A DNA stretch of 32,147 nucleotides from an uncultured Clostridia bacterium. Lineage in GTDB: Bacteria > Bacillota > Clostridia > Oscillospirales > Ruminococcaceae. The stretch is taken from contig CAMWMN010000015.1 of NCBI GenBank assembly GCA_947175385.1, positions 1 to 32,147 on the forward strand, given 5' to 3'. A program made the position numbers and the translations under genes. The notes beneath the pieces are model-generated. The model had not been told where the DNA came from, ran no database searches, and saw only the letters and a program-made list of their open reading frames with translations. Below, piece after piece: positions 9,498 to 17,558 of the stretch; the stretch's first letter is position 1, and each line of letters begins with the position of its first letter.

Positions 9498-10040
9498 TCA
9501 GTTATATCTGCCCGTTGCGGCAATCCTCATCAACCTCGGTCGATTAAACCTCTGAACCACAATAATAGCCAGGTCGTAAATCGCACCGAAGACAGCGGCG
9601 GCGAGATAAATCGTAAACGCGCCGAACCAGACCGAAAAAATCAGCGAGAGCAACCCCACAAAAAAGCAGACTTTATGAGTCATCTCCGCCTTGCAGCCCT
9701 CAAAAATCAACTCATCAATGCTGTAAAAACGCAAGGAGAAATTGTTGGGATCAAAACTCGAAAACGAGTTCTTCCAGTGCCGCACCCTGATTTTTCTGTA
9801 AAGACCCTTTTCAAAGCCTTTCTGCTGAAACTGATGCTCGTTTGGATTAATAATTTCCGGCTTGCAGAACGCGTTGAACAACGTAGTTACCGCAATTCTC
9901 ACAACAAGGTGATAGCAAACGATCATCATCACGATCCCGAAAATCAGAATATTATTCGACTTTGTATTAAAATAAAAAATGAAGAAAATAAACATCAGCA
10001 CCATACTCGCAATGGAAATACCATACACAAACTTTTTCAC
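9498..10040 (-). CDS. membrane protein, possibly CrtO-like acyltransferase family
   Basis: likely GTG start at 10040 with GGAAAGGGG RBS and GTGA overlap with the upstream gene; C-terminal IIVVQRFNRPRL resembles the glycosyl-diaponeurosporenoate acyltransferase family as I recall it. Confidence 0.5.
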   Translation of the reverse strand: MKKFVYGISIASMVLMFIFFIFYFNTKSNNILIFGIVMMIVCYHLVVRIAVTTLFNAFCKPEIINPNEHQFQQKGFEKGLYRKIRVRHWKNSFSSFDPNNFSLRFYSIDELIFEGCKAEMTHKVCFFVGLLSLIFSVWFGAFTIYLAAAVFGAIYDLAIIVVQRFNRPRLMRIAATGRYN

Positions 10041-11287
10041 AGCAGTCCCCTTTCCTCCATTCGGCGCGCGGCAAGCATAATCCCCGTCATACCCGTTGGG
10101 AACGTCAGCCCGCCTTGCAGCCACACCGCATACGGCTCACGCAACGGCGCGTCAGCGGAAAGCTCGATTGACGCGCCCATCGTGAACGCTCCCGCCGCCA
10201 TAATTACCTTGCTGTCATAACCGGGCATATCCCACGGTTCGGGCGCGGCGGAGCTGTCCACCGGCGAACCGCTCTGAATCCCCTCGCAGAACGCTATCAG
10301 CTTTTCGGGATTTCCGAGCTTCAATGCCGCAATAATGTCGGTGCGCGGCTCGTTGTATTTGGGGAACACCTCATAGCCCAACTGCTCAAAGAACGCCGTT
10401 GCAAACACCGAGGTTTTGAGTGCCGCGCAGACCGCCTCCGGCGCGTGGAACAGCCCCAGATACATTCCGCGCGACTGATTCAGCGAACAGCCGACCTCTC
10501 TCCCCGCGCCCGGGCAAGTCAGACGATACGCGCACTGTTCTATTAAATCCGCTCTGCCCGCTATGTAACCGCCCGTTTCCGCGATTCCGCCGCCGAGATT
10601 CTTGATAAGACTTCCGGCAATCAAATCCGCGCCGACAGCGAGCGGCTCACGCTCCTCAACCAACTCACCGTAACAGTTATCCACCATAATAACACAGTTG
10701 GGATTCCCCGCGCGGATTGCCTTGATTATCCGCTCAATCACATCAATCGTCAGCGACGGCCGGAGCGAATACCCGCGTGAACGCTGAATATACGCAACAG
10801 TGGCAGAGGACGCTTGCTCTGTAATTTTTATGTAATCGGGAGTTCCGTCGGGGAGCAGCGGAATCATTGCGAAATTTACTCCAAAATCCCGCAGTGAACC
10901 ACACCCATCACCAAGAATCACTTCCTGAAGCGTATCATACGGCATTCCCGTTACGGACATCAGCACATCATGCGGGCGCAAAATCCCGAACAGCGCGGTG
11001 GTAAGCGCGTGTGTGCCGTTCACGAAGTTATGCCGCACGAGAGCGTCCTCTGCGCCCAGAACCTGCGCGAATACCGCGTCCAGCTTGTCGCGTCCGTCAT
11101 CTCCGTAACCGTAGCCGGTTGTTCCCTTTAGGTGCATTTCACTGACTTCGTTATCAATGAACGCTTTCAGAACACGCTGTCCGTTGTAGAATCCCAGTTC
11201 GTCAAGCCGCGAAAATTGAGGCTTGCAAAGCTCCAGTGCCTTATCAGCCGCCGACTTTACCCTCTCCGAAAACCCAAAAAACTCCAT
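10037..11287 (-). CDS. methionine gamma-lyase family protein (PLP-dependent, YnbB/aluminium-resistance-like)
   Basis: EMHLKGTTGYGYGDDGRDKLDAVFAQVLGAEDALVRHNFVNGTHAL...MVDNCYGELVEEREPLAVGADLIAGSLIKNLGGG. Confidence 0.88.
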   Translation of the reverse strand: MEFFGFSERVKSAADKALELCKPQFSRLDELGFYNGQRVLKAFIDNEVSEMHLKGTTGYGYGDDGRDKLDAVFAQVLGAEDALVRHNFVNGTHALTTALFGILRPHDVLMSVTGMPYDTLQEVILGDGCGSLRDFGVNFAMIPLLPDGTPDYIKITEQASSATVAYIQRSRGYSLRPSLTIDVIERIIKAIRAGNPNCVIMVDNCYGELVEEREPLAVGADLIAGSLIKNLGGGIAETGGYIAGRADLIEQCAYRLTCPGAGREVGCSLNQSRGMYLGLFHAPEAVCAALKTSVFATAFFEQLGYEVFPKYNEPRTDIIAALKLGNPEKLIAFCEGIQSGSPVDSSAAPEPWDMPGYDSKVIMAAGAFTMGASIELSADAPLREPYAVWLQGGLTFPTGMTGIMLAARRMEERGLL

Positions 11288-11298
11288 AATTTACCTCT

Positions 11299-12117
11299 TT
11301 ATTCCCATTCTGCTGATATATCAACCGATATTAGCTCGCTTAAAATTTGCGCGTTTGTGCAGCCAATCATAATATCGGCGTAAAATCCGTTCTGACGAAA
11401 CCAACCCAATGCGCCATTCTCATTATATAAGATTATATTGCCATAGTTGCTATATCCCTCAAGCACCTTAAACGTGTCTTCAAAAGCATTTTTAAGCTCC
11501 TTCTCGGGAGATATGGTGGTTTTAAGCGCACCCTTTATCTTTCCCAACCTTGTGAAAGGCATTTGGACAATGCTTTTCACAACGATTCTGTTCATTGCAA
11601 AACACATAAAGCTCTCATCGCCCTTGCTGTATTCCCATTTTCTTTTGCGATACCCCATTAGTACGCCGTCACTCAGCGATATAGCAATAGGGGTTCTCTT
11701 TATTTTATAAAAAACAAGATTTCCACCATCAATATACATTTCATCGGGGGACAGGAAACGTTCATCACCGGTCATAAGCATCGGCGTAAGATATTTATAC
11801 AGTATCTTAACCGACTTCGGAAGCCCCGTTTCAAGCCGCTTTTCCGTTTGGGAAAGGTCGGTTTCGGGAAACTCGGCTATACCCATACACCTCATTATTT
11901 TCCCGATTCCGTTATCCATATTAACAAGCTCTGCTTCTATAAGGGCGTGATTATCCCAGAACCGCACCGCAAAATCGTTTTCCGAAAAAGGAACATCGGT
12001 TCTTATCTGCGCAGAATGCACAATGGACAAACTTATTTTTCCCGAAACCTGTTCTATAGGATAATCTCCGAAATAGATCTTATTATCAATACAATAAAAG
12101 CCTTTTTTTGTTTTCAT
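11299..12117 (-). CDS. hypothetical protein (272 aa)
   Basis: long ORF in the operon direction; no family recognised. Confidence 0.6.
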   Translation of the reverse strand: MKTKKGFYCIDNKIYFGDYPIEQVSGKISLSIVHSAQIRTDVPFSENDFAVRFWDNHALIEAELVNMDNGIGKIMRCMGIAEFPETDLSQTEKRLETGLPKSVKILYKYLTPMLMTGDERFLSPDEMYIDGGNLVFYKIKRTPIAISLSDGVLMGYRKRKWEYSKGDESFMCFAMNRIVVKSIVQMPFTRLGKIKGALKTTISPEKELKNAFEDTFKVLEGYSNYGNIILYNENGALGWFRQNGFYADIMIGCTNAQILSELISVDISAEWE

Positions 12118-12131
12118 AAAAACTACTCCGT

Positions 12132-12508
12132 TTATCTTCTTAAATTACTTTCCTTGTTGAAGAATGCTGCCCTCAAAATTTCAAGCTCCTCAGAGGTACA
12201 AACCTCTGCGCACCTTTCCTCATAACAGCGCGAACGCTCCGACAGTTCATCTGTCTTAGCGCACGGAAACTCTTTGCACTCCGGCATTTTATGACATTGT
12301 GCTTCGCAGTGCAATCTACTAAATCGTATGTGCATTTCTTATCGGGTGTGCAACCGCAACAACGCATTTCCTCGACAGGAAGAATACTCTCCCGCCAACC
12401 GACTCAAAACCACAGCTCGGTAGTGGCGGCAAGCTCCTCGTTCGATTTTGCGGTATAACGCGGACACTTCAGACAATCGTCGCCACACAAGGTAATCAAT
12501 TCCTTCAT
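12132..12508 (-). pseudogene. decayed DUF3795-like Cys-rich protein gene
   Basis: ATG at 12508: MKELITLCGDDCLKCPRYTAKSNEELAATTELWF*VGWRESILPVEEMRCCGCTPDKKCTYDLVDCTAKHNVIKC then frame change to CKEFPCAKTDELSERSRCYEERCAEVCTSEELEILRAAF; in-frame TGA at 12404-12406 plus frameshift near 12280-12290. Confidence 0.75.
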
Positions 12509-12539
12509 AAATATGCTCCTTATTACAGTCTTCATTTTA

Positions 12540-12568
12540 ATTATACATTGTTTTCCGCTCAATGTCAA
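12540..12568 (-). promoter_or_regulatory. consensus sigma-A promoter upstream of the DUF3795-like pseudogene
   Basis: TTGACA (12563-12568), 17 nt, TATAAT (12540-12545) on the minus strand. Confidence 0.87.
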
Positions 12569-12599
12569 GACAAATTTTTTCCCGACAATTTGTCCTCAA

Positions 12600-12628
12600 T
12601 CATAATCGGAAGCAAATCCACATACATA
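12600..12628 (+). promoter_or_regulatory. sigma-E-like promoter of spoIIID
   Basis: TCATAAT (12600-12606), 14 nt, CATACATA (12621-12628); close to sigma-E consensus KMATATT-N14-CATACANT. Confidence 0.65.
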
Positions 12629-12660
12629 TTAACTGTAACAATCTAAGAGGGGGGAGAATC

Positions 12661-12942
12661 TTGAAGCAGTGCAGCGACAGCAACGATGAAAGATGCGTAA
12701 TATTGGGGAGATACATCATAGAGAATAACGCGACAGTCCGTGCGGCGGCGCGCGAGTTCGGAATCAGCAAAAGCACGGTTCATCAGGACATCACCGCAAA
12801 GCTCGAAAAAACCGACAAAGCGCTCTATGATGAAGTAAAAAACGTTCTCGACCGCAACAAACAGGAGCGTCATATCCGCGGCGGCGAGGCAACCAAACGA
12901 AAATATCAAGAATTGTCCAAGAAAAGGTTTTCAAATACATAA
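12661..12942 (+). CDS. spoIIID: sporulation transcriptional regulator SpoIIID
   Basis: TTG start at 12661 with GAGGGGGGAG RBS; CVILGRYIIENNATVRAAAREFGISKSTVHQDITAKLEK...NKQERHIRGGEATKRKY. Confidence 0.93.
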   Translation: MKQCSDSNDERCVILGRYIIENNATVRAAAREFGISKSTVHQDITAKLEKTDKALYDEVKNVLDRNKQERHIRGGEATKRKYQELSKKRFSNT

Positions 12943-12945
12943 AAC

Positions 12946-12971
12946 AATCCCCCGTGTTCATACGGGGGATT
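12946..12971 (+). terminator. intrinsic terminator after spoIIID
   Basis: AATCCCCCGT-GTTCAT-ACGGGGGATT, 10-bp stem directly after the stop codon. Confidence 0.75.
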
Positions 12972-13047
12972 TGGACTGTCAGTGCTTTCATGCCTGCAGC
13001 GGGGAGAGCACCGAGTTAGTATATAATGAGGGGGATTCGGTTTGCAC

Positions 13048-13080
13048 ATGCGGCTTCTCCGCCAATAACGGAGAAGCCGC
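13048..13080. terminator. hairpin between convergent spoIIID and tsf
   Basis: TGCGGCTTCTCCG..CGGAGAAGCCGCA perfect stem; T-rich on the plus side only. Confidence 0.55.
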
Positions 13081-13102
13081 AGATTTATTTACGAGTGCGT
13101 AA

Positions 13103-14008
13103 TTACTTAATCATAGACGCAACTTCATCGGCGAAGTTGTCTGCCTTCTTCTCAATGCCCTCGCCGCGCTCATAGCGAACAAATCCCTCAATCTTGAGAG
13201 CTGCTCCCTGCGCCTTGGCAACGGAATCCAGATACTTTCCAACGGAAGTGGTGTTGTCCTTGAAGTAGGTCTGCTCAAGCAGGCAAACCTCCTCGGCAAA
13301 CTTGCGCAAACGACCCTCAACAATCTTCTCGGCAACGTTAGCGGGCTTGCCTTCCTGCTCAACGAGCTTGGTCTGAACCTCTTTCTCGTTCGCCATAACA
13401 TCGGCGGGAATATCCGCTTTGGCAACGTACTGCGCGTTCATCGCAGTAATCTGAAGAGCCGCGTTCTTAGCTGCCGTGAGAATCTCCGCGTCATCAGGCT
13501 TGTCGGTAGAAATCTTCAGCAGTGTGCCGATTCTGCCACCATCGTGCATATACTGAATCAGAGTACCCTCCATTCTGTCAAAGCGGCGAATCTTGATATT
13601 CTCGCTGATAACGCCAATCTTCTCTGCAAGGTACTCGGAAACGGTCTGCGAGGTTCCGGACGCGGTAACGTTCATAAGTGCGTCAACATCGTTAACGTCG
13701 CTATTGAGAATCGTATCGGTGATAGTTTCCACCAGTTCCAAAAATCTATCGGACTTAGCCGCGAAGTCGGTTTCGCAGTTGATCTCAACGATAATGCCCT
13801 TGCTACCATCAACCTTGGTCTTTACAATACCCTCAGCGGCGATTCTGCCTGCTTTCTTCGCGGACTTCGCAAGACCCATCTCACGCAGAATCTTTACAGC
13901 CTCATCGCGGTTGCCGTTGGCATCCTCAAGAGCCTTCTTGCAGTCGGAAAGCCCACAGCCCGTCATATCACGAAGCTCTTTAACGTCCTGAATGCTTACA
14001 TTAGCCAT
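13103..14008 (-). CDS. tsf: translation elongation factor Ts
   Basis: MANVSIQDVKELRDMTGCGLSDCKKALEDANGNRDEAVKILREMGLAKSAKKAGRIAAEG; ATG at 14008 with AAGGAG. Confidence 0.97.
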   Translation of the reverse strand: MANVSIQDVKELRDMTGCGLSDCKKALEDANGNRDEAVKILREMGLAKSAKKAGRIAAEGIVKTKVDGSKGIIVEINCETDFAAKSDRFLELVETITDTILNSDVNDVDALMNVTASGTSQTVSEYLAEKIGVISENIKIRRFDRMEGTLIQYMHDGGRIGTLLKISTDKPDDAEILTAAKNAALQITAMNAQYVAKADIPADVMANEKEVQTKLVEQEGKPANVAEKIVEGRLRKFAEEVCLLEQTYFKDNTTSVGKYLDSVAKAQGAALKIEGFVRYERGEGIEKKADNFADEVASMIK

Positions 14009-14034
14009 ATTATTTGTTCTCCTTATTCTAAATA

Positions 14035-14134
14035 GCAAACTCAAATTCCGAATTGCTTAGCCTCTGCTTTGCTACGGCAGCAATTCGGAATCGGTCAAAA
14101 TTTCCTACAGAAATTTTGACACTTTTGAGTTTGC
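14035..14134 (-). repeat. double-hairpin leader element, copy B (upstream of tsf)
   Basis: transcript sense: GCAAACTCAA... [GTCAAAATTTC-TGTAG-GAAATTTTGAC 11 bp] [ATTCCGAATTGC...GCAATTCGGAAT 12 bp] TTGAGTTTGC, then TATTTAGAATAAGGAG; closing arms show a compensatory C/G relative to T/A in the other copies. Confidence 0.8.
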
Positions 14135-14195
14135 GATATCTAAATATTTCAAATCACTCAGCAACGGGCAAGCCGTGCTTCGCTTTGACTTAATC

Positions 14196-14915
14196 TTATT
14201 CAGCCGACTCAGCAGCCTGTTCAGCCGTTGCAGTACCCTGGTTCGCAGAAATAACAGCGTCCGCCATAGCGCCCGCAATCAGCTTAACCGCGCGGATCGC
14301 GTCATCGTTTCCGGGGATTACATAGTCGATCTCATCGGGGTCGCAGTTGGTGTCGACAATCGCAACAATCGGAATACCGAGCTTCTTAGCCTCGGCAACC
14401 GCGATCTTCTCCTTGCGCGGGTCAACAACGAACAGTGCGCCGGGAAGCTTCTTCATATTCTTAATACCGCCGAGGAACTTTTCGAGCTTCTCGATTTCGA
14501 GGTTCAGCTTGATAACTTCCTTCTTGGGGAGCAGGTCGAATGTGCCGTCTGTTTCCATAGTATGGAGTTGCTCAAGACGCGCGATACGTCTTTGAATGGT
14601 CTTGAAGTTAGTCATCATACCGCCGAGCCAGCGCGCGTTTACATAGTGAGCACCCGCACGAACAGCTTCCTCCTTGATGGAGTCCGCCGCCTGCTTCTTA
14701 GTGCCGACAAACAGAATCTCGCCGCCGTTTGCTGCAACCTCGTGAACAAAGTTGTACGCCTCGTCCAGTTTCTTAACGGTCTTTTGCAGGTCAATGATAT
14801 AAATGCCATTGCGCTCCGTAAAGATATAAGGAGCCATTTTCGGATTCCAGCGTCTTGTCTGGTGTCCGAAGTGAACGCCCGCCTCAAGAAGCTGCTTCAT
14901 AGATACTACTGCCAT
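14196..14915 (-). CDS. rpsB: 30S ribosomal protein S2
   Basis: [60 protein letters not shown] at 14915, RBS AGGAGG. Confidence 0.98.
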   Translation of the reverse strand: MAVVSMKQLLEAGVHFGHQTRRWNPKMAPYIFTERNGIYIIDLQKTVKKLDEAYNFVHEVAANGGEILFVGTKKQAADSIKEEAVRAGAHYVNARWLGGMMTNFKTIQRRIARLEQLHTMETDGTFDLLPKKEVIKLNLEIEKLEKFLGGIKNMKKLPGALFVVDPRKEKIAVAEAKKLGIPIVAIVDTNCDPDEIDYVIPGNDDAIRAVKLIAGAMADAVISANQGTATAEQAAESAE

Positions 14916-15076
14916 TGTGTTTTCCTCCTGATTTTGGTTAATTTCGGATTTCTCCGTGTTTCCTCCACGGATTTGCTGCCCAGACGCGGAAATACTCACC
15001 GCGCACCCTAAGCTGCACCGTCCGTGTGTGTATTTGCGAACCCGCCGTTTTTCGGCGAATACACATTTACCATAGT

Positions 15077-15105
15077 ATTATACCATATTTCGCCTTTTAT
15101 TTCAA
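15077..15105 (-). promoter_or_regulatory. rpsB promoter
   Basis: TTGAAA (15100-15105), 17 nt, TATAAT (15077-15082) on the minus strand. Confidence 0.83.
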
Positions 15106-15120
15106 GTATTTTTTATTCGT

Positions 15121-15411
15121 CTATTTGAACAAACTTCCGCGACCTTTCTTCCGACAATTTGTGCAATTCGCCGGGGCATCACAAGAAACGAGAATAGTAT
15201 CCTCGCCAATTACCTCAATATCGCACCACTTGATGAACAGATCCTCCTCGCGCCCGAACAGCCCGAAGAAGCGCGCTCTGCCGAACACGATAAGGCGGCA
15301 GATTTTCGCGGTACAGTTGTCGAACTCGATATCGTCGGGATAACCTAGCCGCGCGCCCGTCTTGACGTTAATAATTTCCTTGCACCGCAAGTCGTTGAAG
15401 CTGTAAACCAT
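15121..15411 (-). CDS. YlmC/YmxH family sporulation protein
   Basis: 96 aa PRC-barrel-like: FNDLRCKEIINVKTGARLGYPDDIEFD...ARFFGLFGREEDLFIKWCDIEVIGEDTILV. Confidence 0.88.
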   Translation of the reverse strand: MVYSFNDLRCKEIINVKTGARLGYPDDIEFDNCTAKICRLIVFGRARFFGLFGREEDLFIKWCDIEVIGEDTILVSCDAPANCTNCRKKGRGSLFK

Positions 15412-15465
15412 TTTGTCACCCCCGATAAGCCTTTGTAAAATTTATGCGAATCGAGGGCGCAAAAT

Positions 15466-16173
15466 TCATATCAGTGACAAAATATCCTCACAAGCCCCAT
15501 CGAGCGTGAATGCCTTAAATCCGCTGATGTCCACGCTGTCGGGATTCTCCAGAAATTCCGGAATCAGATAACTCCTGATACCAAGCTCCTTAGTCGGGAT
15601 TATGTCCTCGGGGACGCTGTTGCCTATCATCACGCACTCCTCTGCGGATTTTCCGCATTTTTCCAGAATTTCCGTGAAGTATTTCGGATTGGGCTTGGAG
15701 AAGCGACTGTTCTCGTAACTTGTTATGTATGAAAAATCATCCTTGGAAAGCCCGACCCACGCCAATCTCGTTTCCACGGCGCACATCGGGAAAATCGGAT
15801 TAGTCGCGAGAATCACGTCCGGTCCAGCCTCGTGAAGCCGCTCTATCAGCAATTTCCGCGAGATTTGATATTTTAAGCAACTTTTTACCGCATCAAACTC
15901 GTGAGTGTAGAAATCATCACAAAGCGGCTCTATATCGGGCTTTTCGGGATTATTCGCCTTGAATGTTTCCCAGAACGCATCGCGATTGCTCCGCGAACCG
16001 TCATTTTGCACCATTGCCGCCGTACCGCTCCAAACGTCCTTGATGAGCGTTTTCGGTTCGTATCCGAGCGGCGCGACTTTCTTGCACAGCCCCTCAAAAT
16101 ACAGTTTCACGAAATCGTCCTGCTCGAATGGCAGAAGCGTGCCGTCCAAATCAATCATCACCGTTGATATCAT
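15466..16173 (-). CDS. HAD family hydrolase
   Basis: MISTVMIDLDGTLLP...LATNPIFP...KPNPKYFTEILEKCGKSAEECVMIGNSVPEDI. Confidence 0.88.
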   Translation of the reverse strand: MISTVMIDLDGTLLPFEQDDFVKLYFEGLCKKVAPLGYEPKTLIKDVWSGTAAMVQNDGSRSNRDAFWETFKANNPEKPDIEPLCDDFYTHEFDAVKSCLKYQISRKLLIERLHEAGPDVILATNPIFPMCAVETRLAWVGLSKDDFSYITSYENSRFSKPNPKYFTEILEKCGKSAEECVMIGNSVPEDIIPTKELGIRSYLIPEFLENPDSVDISGFKAFTLDGACEDILSLI

Positions 16174-17092
16174 TCTGAGTTTCCCTCCTTGCCTTAGCTC
16201 GTGTAATTCGCTCTTCGCGCTTTTTCAGCTTTGCCGCAAAAATCTTTTCGTCTTCCTCGTTGGCATTATAGAGCGTCCTAAGCACCATATAATCCCCCTC
16301 GGAGATTTTAACCGCCTTGATTTTCAGGAGATATACTCCACAATCCCTGCACCTTGTGACGGACTTGCAGTTTTTCCCGTTGAAAATCCAATCCTTAAAA
16401 ACCAACCTTGCGCCGCATTTCGGGCATTTCATCGCCGTTACGCGCGGGTCATTCATCATTTTCTTCGGGTCGGAAATCCCCTCAATGGCGTCCTTGTAAA
16501 CAGGTGCGGGATTTGTCGATGCGTATTGCGCGTACTCCGCGATTCCCAGTGCCATATCCAGCTTTTTGCACACCTCGTATGTCAGAAACGCGTCGTTAAA
16601 CGCGTCATGAACCTGCACGTCCAACGGTATCCCAAGCGATTCCGCGGCAGTGGACAGCGCGCACTGAAGGTGCTCGGATTTCAGCTGACGGTTGTAAATC
16701 AGCTGAAGATTTATATAGTTTGCGCCAAAGCTCGTATCCAAGCCGTACAGCGCGAGGTTGTCCGCCAAAATTCCCAAATCGTCAAATCCCCACGTGATAA
16801 AGCGAAATTCACTTCCACACCATTGCGAGAACCGCTTGAAAGCCGTTGGGAACGTTTCTCCCGTTTTGAGCTGTTCGCCGCTTATCCCCGTGATTTTTTC
16901 CACATGGGGATTCATAATTTTGTAGTATTGCGGGCGCACATTGATCTTGATTTTGTCCAGATACTCAAACCGGGCATTCACCTTGATTGCGCCGATTTGA
17001 ATTATCTCGCCGTACAGCATTACGGGACTGCGAACCATCTGCGCGTTGCTGAGCGCCTGATTCCATTCCATATCGAGGATAATATAATTCAT
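16151..17092 (-). CDS. DEDD-type 3'-5' exonuclease with C-terminal zinc ribbon
   Basis: MNYIILDMEWNQAL...GEIIQIGAIKV...TWGFDDLGILADNL...HDAFNDAFLTYEV; CPKCG...CRDCG C-terminus. Confidence 0.85.
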   Translation of the reverse strand: MNYIILDMEWNQALSNAQMVRSPVMLYGEIIQIGAIKVNARFEYLDKIKINVRPQYYKIMNPHVEKITGISGEQLKTGETFPTAFKRFSQWCGSEFRFITWGFDDLGILADNLALYGLDTSFGANYINLQLIYNRQLKSEHLQCALSTAAESLGIPLDVQVHDAFNDAFLTYEVCKKLDMALGIAEYAQYASTNPAPVYKDAIEGISDPKKMMNDPRVTAMKCPKCGARLVFKDWIFNGKNCKSVTRCRDCGVYLLKIKAVKISEGDYMVLRTLYNANEEDEKIFAAKLKKREERITRAKARRETQNDINGDD

Positions 17093-17114
17093 AAAACCAT
17101 TCTTTCCGTAATTT

Positions 17115-17537
17115 TCACTTTTCCCGACAGCCCCAAGACCGCTCCGCGATTAATTGCTCATCATACTTGAAAACAGTAAACTCATCGCCGAAGATTTCCC
17201 TCATTCGCTTTATTACGTAGTCGCAAGCGTCAAAGAACTCCGTTTTCTCGCGTTCGTCCTCAAAGCCGATATACGGCTCGCCTGCGGGAAACTCGTTTAT
17301 GTCCCAGATTCGGCAGTATACGTCGTAAATTAATTGTACCTTTTGTTCAAGCTCAACTTCACCCTTTAACCGTTCATCAAACAGTTTACAATCAAGCTTT
17401 TCCCCGTCAAGACTGTACAAATCTCCATCGAAATATCCCTCACTGCTTACAAGCCAAGGTCCGCAGTTGTCGCCATGAAGCCATATGGGCGCACAGTTAT
17501 AATCGAACATAAACTCTATTTTTCCATTATGCTGCAT
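17115..17537 (-). CDS. hypothetical protein
   Basis: ORF with internal ATG (MQHNGKIEFMFDYN) at 17537; start uncertain. Confidence 0.55.
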   Translation of the reverse strand: MQHNGKIEFMFDYNCAPIWLHGDNCGPWLVSSEGYFDGDLYSLDGEKLDCKLFDERLKGEVELEQKVQLIYDVYCRIWDINEFPAGEPYIGFEDEREKTEFFDACDYVIKRMREIFGDEFTVFKYDEQLIAERSWGCREK

Positions 17538-17558
17538 TTCAAATACCACCCTGCTCTG

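Noticed and set aside
9483-10220. 245-aa plus-strand ORF
   Set aside because: Antisense to two minus-strand genes with RBS and coupling overlaps; no domain.
11299-12131. Leader AATTTAAGAAGATAAACGGAG before the 272-aa gene as another copy of the shared leader tail
   Set aside because: Overlaps the coding end of the DUF3795-like pseudogene and lacks arms and hairpins; similarity is weak.
12404-12406. In-frame TGA as a selenocysteine or recoded codon
   Set aside because: The same gene also has a frameshift downstream, and I saw no obvious SECIS-like hairpin; a pseudogene is simpler.
14175-15011. 278-aa plus-strand ORF
   Set aside because: Antisense to rpsB.
15959-17170. 403-aa plus-strand ORF
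   Set aside because: Antisense to the well-supported exonuclease and HAD genes; no recognisable domain. Shadow ORF.
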